DNA of 64,000 nucleotides from Streptomyces sp. R33 (GTDB taxonomy: Bacteria > Actinomycetota > Actinomycetes > Streptomycetales > Streptomycetaceae): the NCBI RefSeq assembly GCF_041200175.1, contig NZ_CP165727.1, positions 7,310,001 through 7,374,000 on the forward strand, read 5' to 3'. The notes beneath the pieces were generated by a model. That model was not told the DNA's origin and made no database searches. It was given only the letters and a program-made list of their open reading frames with translations. The translations under genes and the position numbers were made by a program. The stretch's first letter is position 1. Each line of letters begins with the position of its first letter. Positions 22,713-30,361 of the stretch are shown here, piece by piece.

Positions 22713-24332
22713 ATGAGCAGCAGCATCACCCGAGACCCCGGCCGCACCGCCGAAGCGGAACCCCGAGCGGAAGCCGGAACCGAAGCCGGAGCCGCCGCGT
22801 CCCCCCGGAAGGGGTGGGCGGCCTCTTGGCCGGTGCGTGCCGCCCTCGCCGCCGGCTCCGGTGCGCTGCTCTACCTGAGCTTCCCGCCGCGCCCGCTGTG
22901 GTGGCTGGCCCCCGTCGCCCTCGCCGTGCTCGGCGGCTGCCTGCACGGCCGCCGCGCCCGCGCCGGGTTCGGCCTCGGCCTCCTGCACGGCCTGGGCTTC
23001 CTGCTGCCGCTGCTCGTCTGGACCAGCGAGGGCGTCGGCCCGGTCCCGTGGATCGCCCTCGTCACCCTCGAGGCCCTCCTGATCGGCCTCACCGGCCTCG
23101 GGATCGCCCTCGTCAGCCGGCTCCCCGCCTGGCCCCTGTGGGCCGCGGCCGTCTGGATCGCGGGCGAGGCGCTGCGCGCCCGGGCCCCGTTCGGCGGCTT
23201 CCCCTGGGGCAAGCTCGCCTTCGGCCAGGCCGACGGCTTCTTCCTGCCGCTCGCCGCCCTCGGCGGGACCCCCTTGCTCTCCTTCGCCATCGTGCTCTGC
23301 GGATTCGGGCTGTACGAGGCCCTGCGCACCGCGCGCAGCCACCCCCGCCGGGCCACCGCGGCCCTCGCGGCCCTCACCGTCGCCGCCCCGATCGGCGCGG
23401 CGCTCGCCGCCCGCCCGCTGGTGTCCGACGCAGCCGAGGACGGCACCGCCGTGGCCGCCGTCGTCCAGGGCAATGTCCCGCGCGCCGGGTTCGACTTCAA
23501 CGCCCAGCGCCGCCAGGTCCTCGACAACCACGCCAACCGCACGATCCAGCTCGCCGCGGACGTCAAGGCCGGCCGGGTCCCCAAGCCCGACTTCGTGGTC
23601 TGGCCGGAGAACTCCTCGGACATCGACCCGTACACGCAGCCCGATGCGTACGGCGTCATCGACAATGCGGTCAAGGCCATCGGCGTGCCGGTCGCGATCG
23701 GCTCCGTCCTGGCCCCGGAGACCGGCCCGCTGCGCAACACGATGATCCTCTGGGACCCGGTCAAGGGCCCCACCGACACGTACGACAAGCGCAAGATCCA
23801 GCCCTTCGGCGAGCGCATCCCGATGCGGTCGTTCGTCCGGCTCTTCAGCTCGGACGTGGACCGGGTGCGCCGCGACTTCGGCCCCGGCAAGGACCCGGGC
23901 GTCTTCGACATGGCGGGCAGCGGGGTCGGCATGGTCACCTGCTTCGAGGCGGCCTTCGACGACGCCGTGCGCTCCACCGTCCAGGACGGTGCGCAGGTGA
24001 TCGCCGTACCGAGCAACAACGCCACGTTCGGCCGGTCGCAGATGACCTACCAGCAGCTCGCGATGGACCGGGTCCGCGCGGTCGAGCACAGCCGGACCGT
24101 GCTCGTCCCCGTCACCAGCGGTGTCAGCGCCGTCATCCGCCCCGACGGGGAGATCGTCCGGCAGACCGAGATGTTCACCGCGGACGCGCTGGTCGCCGAG
24201 ATCCCGCTGCGCTCCACGCAGACCCCGGCCACCCGCTTCGGCCCGCTGCCCGAGTACCTGCTGCTCCTGGTCGCCGCCGGCGGCCTCGGCTGGACCCTCG
24301 CCCGCCGGATCAGCGCCCGCCGGGCGGCCTGA
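22713..24332 (+). CDS. lnt: Apolipoprotein N-acyltransferase
   Basis: Lnt transfers an acyl chain from phospholipid to the amino group of the lipid-modified cysteine of lipoproteins, in the membrane. The 539-residue product has a charged 35-residue head, about six hydrophobic helices in residues 40-240 and a carbon-nitrogen hydrolase domain at about 250-500. The catalytic triad is Glu299 (VVWPENSS), Lys359 (YDKRKIQPFGE) and Cys410 (MVTCFEAAF); a last helix (LPEYLLLLVAAGGLGWTLA) anchors the C-terminus. Streptomycetes often have two Lnt proteins; which one this is cannot be told. The substrates could include lipoproteins such as the ModA encoded nearby. Confidence 0.95.
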   Translation: MSSSITRDPGRTAEAEPRAEAGTEAGAAASPRKGWAASWPVRAALAAGSGALLYLSFPPRPLWWLAPVALAVLGGCLHGRRARAGFGLGLLHGLGFLLPLLVWTSEGVGPVPWIALVTLEALLIGLTGLGIALVSRLPAWPLWAAAVWIAGEALRARAPFGGFPWGKLAFGQADGFFLPLAALGGTPLLSFAIVLCGFGLYEALRTARSHPRRATAALAALTVAAPIGAALAARPLVSDAAEDGTAVAAVVQGNVPRAGFDFNAQRRQVLDNHANRTIQLAADVKAGRVPKPDFVVWPENSSDIDPYTQPDAYGVIDNAVKAIGVPVAIGSVLAPETGPLRNTMILWDPVKGPTDTYDKRKIQPFGERIPMRSFVRLFSSDVDRVRRDFGPGKDPGVFDMAGSGVGMVTCFEAAFDDAVRSTVQDGAQVIAVPSNNATFGRSQMTYQQLAMDRVRAVEHSRTVLVPVTSGVSAVIRPDGEIVRQTEMFTADALVAEIPLRSTQTPATRFGPLPEYLLLLVAAGGLGWTLARRISARRAA

Positions 24333-24369
24333 CGCGGGTCGGGTGGGCGCGGCCCCTTAGGGTCGGAGG

Positions 24370-24870
24370 ATGACCACACCTGAGTTCATCCGCGCGATCC
24401 GCGCCTCTGCCGGGAACCAGCTGCTCCTGCTGCCCGGGGTCACGGCCATCGTCTTCGACGACCGGGGGCGGGTGCTGCTCGGCCGGCGCTCCGACACCGG
24501 CCGGTGGGCCGTGGTCGGCGGGATCGCGGAGCCGGGGGAGCAGCCCGCGGAGACGGCGGTGCGCGAGGTGTACGAGGAAACGGCGGTGCACTGCGTCCCG
24601 GAGCGGGTGGTGCTGGTCCAGATGCTCGAGCCGATCACCTACCCGAACGGCGACGTCTGCCAGTTCCAGGACATCACCTTCCGCTGCCGGGCCACCGGCG
24701 GCGAGGCCCGGGCCAACGACAACGAGTCGCTGGAGGTGGCCTGGTTCGCACCGGACGCCCTGCCTCCGCTGGAAGAGTTCGCGCTGGACCGCATCCACCG
24801 CGCCCGACGCGACGAACCGACCTGGTTCGCACCCCCGGTCGGGATCCAGGAGGAGCCGCGCCCCGTCTGA
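24370..24870 (+). CDS. NUDIX hydrolase
   Basis: The 166-residue protein has one NUDIX domain: TAIVFDDRGRVLLGRRSDTG leads to the Nudix box GGIAEPGEQPAETAVREVYE plus ETAV, where G-x5-E-x7-REUxEE is intact but the glycine after EE is replaced (ETAV rather than EEMG-type). It should hydrolyse a nucleoside diphosphate linked to another group, with Mg. The N-terminus MTTPEFIRAIRASAGNQLLL and the VQMLEPITYPNGDVCQFQDI segment match pyrophosphatase-type members. It follows lnt by 37 bp and may be co-transcribed. It converges on the protease gene with a 16-bp gap. Confidence 0.91.
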   Translation: MTTPEFIRAIRASAGNQLLLLPGVTAIVFDDRGRVLLGRRSDTGRWAVVGGIAEPGEQPAETAVREVYEETAVHCVPERVVLVQMLEPITYPNGDVCQFQDITFRCRATGGEARANDNESLEVAWFAPDALPPLEEFALDRIHRARRDEPTWFAPPVGIQEEPRPV

Positions 24871-24886
24871 GGCGCCCGGCGGATGG

Positions 24887-25663
24887 TCAGCCGGCGGAGA
24901 CCGCGGCTTCGCGGTAGAGCTCCAGGGCCTGGTCGCCCATCACCGCGCTGTACGAGACGTCCGGGTCCGTGCCGCCGCCCTCGTGGCCGCCGAGGACGCC
25001 GGCCACGGCGCCGTCCGCCAGCCAGGGGCTGCCGCTCGTGCCGCCGCTGAGGCCGGGACAGTCGATCCGGCGCTGGGTCCGCGAGAACAGGCCGGTGGTG
25101 TTGGCGCAGCGCAGCGGGGCCTCGTCGGCGGCGGGGTAGCCGAGGATGGTCACCGTGACGTCGTCCGGCTGCCCGGTGGCCACCGGGAAGCCGCCCACCG
25201 CGTCCTCGATGCGTCCGGTGCCGCCGTCCGCCGGGGCGACCGTCGCGAAGGCGATGTCCTGATCCGGGTCCCGCCCGTCCGTCCAGTCCGGGGCGACGTG
25301 CACGCCGGTCAGCTTCCACACCCCGTACGGGGCCTTGCCGTCGCGGTAGCCCGGCGCGAACACCGTGGTGTCCGGGTCGTCCAGGCAGTGCGCGGCGGTG
25401 GCTATCACGTTGCGGTCGTCGCTGTGCACCACCGCAGCGGTGCAGAAGTGCCCTCCGTCGAGGGTGCCCGCGAAGAGGGCGCCCACCCGGTCCGCCGCCC
25501 GGTCGGACCCGGCCTCGGCCGTCACCCCGAGCGGCGGGACGGCCGCGGCGTCGGGCAGGTCCACGCTCACCAGGGCGGCCATCGCGGCCAGCGTCGGCAG
25601 GATCCGGGACGCCCGCCGGGCGCGGGCGCGGTGGGCCGGTCGGGGAAGCATGCACGGGATCAT
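24887..25663 (-). CDS. Secreted trypsin-like serine protease
   Basis: A 258-residue chymotrypsin-fold protease with a signal peptide (basic RPAHRARARRASR, then LPTLAAMAALVSV and a likely cleavage after DAAA). The triad is His in IATAAHCLDD, Asp in DPDQDIAFATV and Ser in GLSGGTSGSPWLADG. Cys pairs near His and Ser (FCTA...AHC; RCAN...DCPG) fit the usual disulfides. It is expected to be exported; specificity is not clear. ATG 25663, with GGGGAGG about eight bases upstream, is preferred over ATG 25651. It is divergent from the alpha/beta hydrolase gene (141-bp shared promoter region). Confidence 0.9.
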   Translation of the reverse strand: MIPCMLPRPAHRARARRASRILPTLAAMAALVSVDLPDAAAVPPLGVTAEAGSDRAADRVGALFAGTLDGGHFCTAAVVHSDDRNVIATAAHCLDDPDTTVFAPGYRDGKAPYGVWKLTGVHVAPDWTDGRDPDQDIAFATVAPADGGTGRIEDAVGGFPVATGQPDDVTVTILGYPAADEAPLRCANTTGLFSRTQRRIDCPGLSGGTSGSPWLADGAVAGVLGGHEGGGTDPDVSYSAVMGDQALELYREAAVSAG

Positions 25664-25804
25664 GCACCGAGCCTCCCCGCAGAAGCTATGTCCGGAGCCC
25701 GGTATTCCATATGAATGCGCTGTGAATCCGGGCTCCGCAGGCGGGGCCGCGCCGCACGGGCGAGACTGGCAGAGGCGCCAGGGGGGCCCAGGAGGTGTCC
25801 TGCC

Positions 25805-26629
25805 ATGACCGCACAGCGCCGAACGCCCGTGGTGTTCATCCACGGCCTCTGGCTGCATTCCTCGAGCTGGGAGGGCTGGGCCGACACCTTCAGTGAAGCC
25901 GGGTACGAGCCCGTCCTGCCCGAGTGGCCCGGGGTCCCCGGCACCGTCACCGAGGCCCGTCGCCGACCCGACGACCAGGCCGGGGTCGGCCTGGTCGAGA
26001 TCTCCGAGGCGCACGCCAAGGTGATCCGCGCCCTGCCGGTCCGACCTGTTCTCGTCGGGCACTCGGTGGGCGGGTTCATCGCCCAGCACCTGCTCGGCCA
26101 GGGCCTCGCCGAGGCCGCCGTCGCCATCTGCCCCGGGCAGATCAAGGGCGTCAAGGCCATCGCCCCGGCCCAGGCCAAGTCGACGTTCGCCGTCCTGCAC
26201 AACCCCGGAAACACCCGGCGAGCCGTCTCGCTGAACCGCGAGCAGTTCCGCTACGGCTTCGCCAACGCCGTTTCCGAGCAGGAGGCCGAGGAGCTCTTCG
26301 AGGAGTGGACGATCCCGAGCACCGCCCGCCCGCTGTTCCAGCTGGCCCTCGGCAATTTCACCCCGCACTCACCGACCAAGGTCGACACGGAGAACGAGAC
26401 CCGGGGACCGCTGCTCCTGCTGTCCGGGAGGCTCGACCACACCGTCCCGGACCTGCTGACCCGCTCGACCTACAAGCAGTATCAGCATTCCCACGCGACC
26501 ACCGAGTACCAGTGCTTCGAGGACCGCGGCCACTCGCTGACCGTCGACCACGGCTGGCCGGACCTGGCCGAGGCCTCGCTCTCGTGGCTGGATTCCCACA
26601 CCGCGGCGGCCCATCCCCACGCCGCCTGA
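25805..26629 (+). CDS. Alpha/beta hydrolase
   Basis: A 274-residue cytosolic alpha/beta hydrolase. The oxyanion loop is VVFIHGLWLHSSSWEGWADT, the nucleophile elbow GHSVGGFIAQHLL (Ser about residue 83), an acid candidate is in GRLDHTVPDLLTR and the catalytic His is in FEDRGHSLTVDHGW. The cap region between about 115 and 195 is helical. There is no signal peptide. AGGAGG lies 10 bases before ATG 25805. Close relatives are often annotated as non-heme chloroperoxidase-like or esterase; nothing in the context fixes a substrate. It converges with the GT39-like gene over a 33-bp gap. Confidence 0.9.
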   Translation: MTAQRRTPVVFIHGLWLHSSSWEGWADTFSEAGYEPVLPEWPGVPGTVTEARRRPDDQAGVGLVEISEAHAKVIRALPVRPVLVGHSVGGFIAQHLLGQGLAEAAVAICPGQIKGVKAIAPAQAKSTFAVLHNPGNTRRAVSLNREQFRYGFANAVSEQEAEELFEEWTIPSTARPLFQLALGNFTPHSPTKVDTENETRGPLLLLSGRLDHTVPDLLTRSTYKQYQHSHATTEYQCFEDRGHSLTVDHGWPDLAEASLSWLDSHTAAAHPHAA

Positions 26630-26662
26630 CCGGCATCGGCGTCCACCGGCCCTCGTACGCCG

Positions 26663-28135
26663 TCAGCGGCGCTCGTACACCGTCACCCGGCGGCCCCGGA
26701 CCTGGCGGTCCTCCACCACGGTGAAACGTTCCTTCAGCGCCGCCGCCTTCGCCGCGTCCCGCGCCGCCCCTGACGGCTTCGCCACCTTCGCCGCGTCCGT
26801 CACCAGCAGCACCCGCTGCTGCCCGAGCAGCGCCGCCCGAATCCGCGCCGGGTCCGCCTCCTCGCCCTTGAGGGTGGCCGAGGCCACCGGACTGCGTTCC
26901 AGGGCGACGTCCACCAGCCCCGCGAAGGCCCCCGGGGAGACCAGCGCCGTGTCCCGCCGGGCGGCCGGTACGAACAGCACCGCGTCCCCGGGCCGCCCCA
27001 GCCGGGCCACCTCGCCGGCCACCGCCAGCACGTCGTCGACCCGGCTGGCCGGAGCCCGCTTGCCCAGCTCCACCGGCAGCAGCGCCAGCACCGCGATCCC
27101 GGCCACGCCCGGCACGAGCAGGCCCGCCGCCCTCGGGAACCGGGGCCGGGCCGCCCGTACCGCAGCGCCCAGCGCCGCACCGACCAGCAGGGCCAGACCC
27201 AGCATGCTGAACAGCACGTACCGGTCCAGGAACAGCGGCTGGACGAGGGAGATCCCGATCAGCCCCAGCTGCGGCACCGCCAGCAGCGGCAGCCCCACCG
27301 CGGCCGCCGACAGCCGGCCCGCGCGCGGCCGGTCCAGCCAGGCCCCGAGGCCGCCCACGGCCAGCAGGATCGCCGGGCCGATCATCATGTGCCAGGTCAG
27401 CGGCGGTATCCACGACACCTGGTCGGACTGGCTCCGGCTGAACACCACCAGCGGCAGCGCCCCCGCGACGGCGCACGCCCCGTACGCCGCCCAGCGCAGC
27501 CACACGCCGCGCCCGGCCCGCACCCACCACAGCGTCGCCGCATGCGCGGGCAGGACCAGGAGCGAGAGCCAGTTCAGCAGCGCGCACACCAGCACCGCGA
27601 CCCCGTACGCCGCCCACCGCGGCCGGGCCCGCCGCCCGGCGCCGGGCGCAGGCGGCGCGGACAGCAGCGACACCAGCAGCAGGGTCGACAGCCCGGCACC
27701 CGCCGCGACCAGCGCGTACGGCCTGCCCTCCTGGAGGTAGAACTGCACGGCCGGCAGCAGCCCCAGCGCCAGCCCGCCGGCCAGCCCCGCCCAGAACCCG
27801 GCCAGCCGCCGCCCGATCAGGGCCACGCACGCCGCGGCGGCCGCCACCGCCAGGACCGACGGGAGGCGCAGCGTGGCCGTACTGGCCCCGAACAGCTCGA
27901 AGAGCCCGTGCATGAAGAGGTAGTACAGGCCGTGCACGGCGTCGACGTTGCCGAGCATGTCCAGGATCTCGCCCGCCGACCGCCCGGCCACCTGCCAGGT
28001 CGCCGCCTCGTCCCGCCACACGCTGTCCTGCCGGGACAGCCCCCACAGGCCCAGCCCCACCGTCCACAGGACCGGAACCAGCCACACGATCGTCCGGCGT
28101 CCCGAGGACCTGTCGGCGGATATGTCGGAAGTCAT
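26663..28135 (-). CDS. GT39/ArnT-like polytopic membrane glycosyltransferase
   Basis: A 490-residue membrane protein with about ten hydrophobic segments. The GT-C signature is present in the first outside loop: SRQDSVWRDEAATWQVAGRS supplies the Asp-Glu pair typical of the GT39/83 families, which use polyprenyl-phosphate sugars. MHGLFELFGASTATLRLPSV and AVQFYLQEGRPYALVAAGAG are also typical. The C-terminal outside domain (residues about 375-490) has a nucleotide-like alpha/beta look (GDAVLFVPAARRDTALVSP). Acceptor and sugar are unknown. ATG 28135 is divergent from the GNAT-AAA gene (159 bp). Confidence 0.88.
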   Translation of the reverse strand: MTSDISADRSSGRRTIVWLVPVLWTVGLGLWGLSRQDSVWRDEAATWQVAGRSAGEILDMLGNVDAVHGLYYLFMHGLFELFGASTATLRLPSVLAVAAAAACVALIGRRLAGFWAGLAGGLALGLLPAVQFYLQEGRPYALVAAGAGLSTLLLVSLLSAPPAPGAGRRARPRWAAYGVAVLVCALLNWLSLLVLPAHAATLWWVRAGRGVWLRWAAYGACAVAGALPLVVFSRSQSDQVSWIPPLTWHMMIGPAILLAVGGLGAWLDRPRAGRLSAAAVGLPLLAVPQLGLIGISLVQPLFLDRYVLFSMLGLALLVGAALGAAVRAARPRFPRAAGLLVPGVAGIAVLALLPVELGKRAPASRVDDVLAVAGEVARLGRPGDAVLFVPAARRDTALVSPGAFAGLVDVALERSPVASATLKGEEADPARIRAALLGQQRVLLVTDAAKVAKPSGAARDAAKAAALKERFTVVEDRQVRGRRVTVYERR

Positions 28136-28294
28136 GAAACTGTTCGGTCCTCGATGCGCGGCTCGGGCGGAAACCACCAGTCTATGGACGACACGGACGG
28201 TTTCCGGACCGGCTGTTGTGCACCGCGGAGCGTGATCGCCGGGCCCGCCCGCCCCTAGCCTCGCCGCAGGAGCACGAACGAGGGGCGGTACCCG

Positions 28295-29584
28295 GTGAAC
28301 TGGCTCATCCACGACTACCGCGAGAGCGATCTCGCCGCTGTCGTCCATCTGATCGACACCACGGCCGAACTCGGCCAGGAGTCCGTCTTCTCGCTCGCCG
28401 AGTGCATCAGCGCCCTCACCGACCGGCAGCCGTGCGTGGTCGCCGTCCACCAGGGCGTCCCGATCGGCGCGGCCCTCGCCTGCGTCACCGGCGAGCGGGC
28501 CTGGGTGATGCGGATCGCGATCGCCGCCGGTTGGCGCGGCCGGGGCCTGGCCAGCGCCCTGCTCGTCGAGCTGGAGCGGCGGCTCATCGCCGCCCGCGTC
28601 GGGCGGATCGCGTACGTCCTGCCCGAGGAGGACCTGCTCGGCGAGGGCCTGCTCAACGCGGGCTACACACGCCAGCCCGCCGTCGCCTACTTCGAGAAGA
28701 CCGAGCCGCTGCACGGACCGGCGGCCGGCCTCCTCGACGACCTCGGCGGCCGCTTCCTGCCCAACGACCTGTGGACCAAGGTCGCCGGCATGGAGCACGA
28801 GAAGGACCTCATAGAGCGGCGCGTGGTCCTCCCGCTCGCCGAGCCCGAGCGGGCCGCCGCGCACGGGGTGCGGCCGCCGCGCGCCATCACCCTCTTCGGC
28901 CCGCCCGGCACCGGCAAGACCACCTTCGCCCGCGCCATCGCCTCCCGGCTCGGCTGGCCCTTCGTGGAACTGCTGCCGTCCCGGCTCGCCGACGAGGGGA
29001 ACCTGGCCGCCGCGCTGCGCGACGCGTTCGCCCGGATCGCCGAGCTGGAGCGGGTCCTCGTCTTCATCGACGAGGTCGAGGAGATCGCGCCCGTGCGCAC
29101 CGAGCCCGCGCAGCCCGGCGGGATCCACGGGGTCACCAACGAGCTGCTCAAGCTGATCCCCGGATTCCGGGAGGGTGACGAGCGGCTGCTGGTGTGCGCC
29201 ACCAACTCCATCCGCTCCCTGGACCCGGCGTTCCTGAGGCCCGGGCGCTTCGACTACCTGATCCCGATCGGCACCCCTGACGCCGGGGCACGCGCCGCGA
29301 TCTGGTCCCGCTACACGGCGGGCCGGACGGACGTGGACGTGGCGGCCCTGGTGGCGGCCAGCGAGCTGTTCACCCCGGCCGACATCGAGCACGCGGCGAG
29401 GATCGCGGCGCAGGTGTCCTTCGAGCGGGACCTGGAGGCGGTGGGCGCCCGTGGCGCGGCGGCGGCCCAGCTCGGCGCCTCCACGCAGGACTACCTGGCG
29501 GCGGTCGCGCAGTGCAGGCCGACGGTGACCCCTGCGATGACGGGCGAGTTCGAGGCGGACATCACCGCCCACGCCAGGTTCTGA
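28295..29584 (+). CDS. GNAT acetyltransferase domain fused to an AAA+ ATPase
   Basis: A 429-residue fusion. Residues 1-140 form a GNAT N-acetyltransferase domain with the acetyl-CoA loop AIAAGWRGRGLASALLVELE (about 75-94) and a C-terminal LNAGYTRQPAVAYFEKTEP segment. Residues about 160-400 are an AAA+ module: Walker A LFGPPGTGKTTFARAIASRL (from about 200), Walker B VLVFIDEVEEIAP (about 253), sensor 1 LLVCATNSIRSLD and an arginine-rich AFLRPGRFDYLIPIGTPD, as in classic FtsH/Cdc48-type AAA proteins. The fusion suggests ATP-driven remodelling tied to acetylation, but no target is evident. GTG 28295 follows an AGGGGCGG-like site. Confidence 0.9.
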   Translation: MNWLIHDYRESDLAAVVHLIDTTAELGQESVFSLAECISALTDRQPCVVAVHQGVPIGAALACVTGERAWVMRIAIAAGWRGRGLASALLVELERRLIAARVGRIAYVLPEEDLLGEGLLNAGYTRQPAVAYFEKTEPLHGPAAGLLDDLGGRFLPNDLWTKVAGMEHEKDLIERRVVLPLAEPERAAAHGVRPPRAITLFGPPGTGKTTFARAIASRLGWPFVELLPSRLADEGNLAAALRDAFARIAELERVLVFIDEVEEIAPVRTEPAQPGGIHGVTNELLKLIPGFREGDERLLVCATNSIRSLDPAFLRPGRFDYLIPIGTPDAGARAAIWSRYTAGRTDVDVAALVAASELFTPADIEHAARIAAQVSFERDLEAVGARGAAAAQLGASTQDYLAAVAQCRPTVTPAMTGEFEADITAHARF

Positions 29585-29628
29585 CCCGGGGGGAAAGAAA
29601 CGGCCTGCCACGGACAGGTCGGCAGGAT

Positions 29629-29662
29629 GGCCCGCAGCCACTCCGCAAAGCGGCTGCGGGCC
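29629..29662. terminator. Strong bidirectional hairpin between convergent genes
   Basis: GGCCCGCAGCC (29629-29639) pairs without mismatch with GGCTGCGGGCC (29652-29662) around a 12-base loop. It lies 45 bp past the GNAT-AAA stop and 85 bp past the end of the convergent 29747-30361 gene. No T-run is present, but stem strength and position fit a shared terminator. Confidence 0.65.
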
Positions 29663-29746
29663 TTCCGCGCGGACGGGCATCCGTGCGGGACGGCCACGGC
29701 CGTGAGGGCCGCCGCGGCCGGAAGGGCGATGCCGCCGGTCCCGCCG

Positions 29747-30361
29747 TCAGCCCGCGCAGCGGTACGTGAACCGTGTCGCCGCGGTGCGCTGCCCGGGCGA
29801 GACCAGCTGGAGCTTCGCCTCGGCCGTGTACGTGCCCCGGCCCTGGAAGGTCCACAGCAGGTGCAGCCGGGCCTCCTTCTTCCCGCGCGGCACCCGTTCG
29901 GTGAGCTGCTCCGACTGCGTGCCGTCGGAGCGGATCCACCGGTACGTCAGGGTCCCCGGCCGCCCGTTGGTCCGTACGACGGCCACCACGTCGGCGGTCG
30001 AATCGCAGCCGGGACCCTGCGGGTCGGCGGCGGCGACCGTCACGTCCCGCACCTCGATGGCCGGGCCGTACCGCTGCCAGGCCAGGTACGCGAGCACCGC
30101 GAGCAGGACGACGGCAGCCAGGGTGTACCGGCGCCACTCCCCGCGCCGGCGGGCCGGCACCGGTTCCGCGACCACGGGGAACGGCGCCGGCATGGCGGCC
30201 GTCACCCCGGGCCCGAAGCGCAGGACCGAGCCCTCGACCCGGTCGGGCACGGCCTCCTGCGGCTGGACCCGCGTCTGCTGCGATGTCTGCTGCGGCCCGC
30301 TGAACCAGTGGCTGCCGAGAACGGTGGCGCTGTATTCGTCGTCGCTGTCGTTGTCGCTCAT
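29747..30361 (-). CDS. Single-helix membrane protein coupled to a Ser/Thr kinase
   Basis: The 204-residue protein starts MSDNDSDDEYSATVLGSHWF, has a disordered inside part of about 75 residues, one helix (YTLAAVVLLAVLAYLAWQRY) and an outside Ig-like domain with GPGCDSTADVVAVVRTNGRP, GTLTYRWIRSDGTQSEQLTE and a final RFTYRCAG. Two Cys could form a disulfide. Its ATG overlaps the kinase stop (ATGA, 30358-30361), giving tight coupling. The outside domain resembles the kinase's own C-terminal domain (both end F-x-x-RC and share a cytosol-helix-sandwich layout), so it may be a kinase partner or co-sensor, and the Thr/Ser-rich inside tail a substrate; this is inference. Confidence 0.82.
   Translation of the reverse strand: MSDNDSDDEYSATVLGSHWFSGPQQTSQQTRVQPQEAVPDRVEGSVLRFGPGVTAAMPAPFPVVAEPVPARRRGEWRRYTLAAVVLLAVLAYLAWQRYGPAIEVRDVTVAAADPQGPGCDSTADVVAVVRTNGRPGTLTYRWIRSDGTQSEQLTERVPRGKKEARLHLLWTFQGRGTYTAEAKLQLVSPGQRTAATRFTYRCAG

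Noticed and set aside
22509..24089. Minus-strand frame of 526 codons opposite lnt
   Set aside because: It is antisense to lnt, where the catalytic triad is conserved; no domain is seen on the opposite strand.
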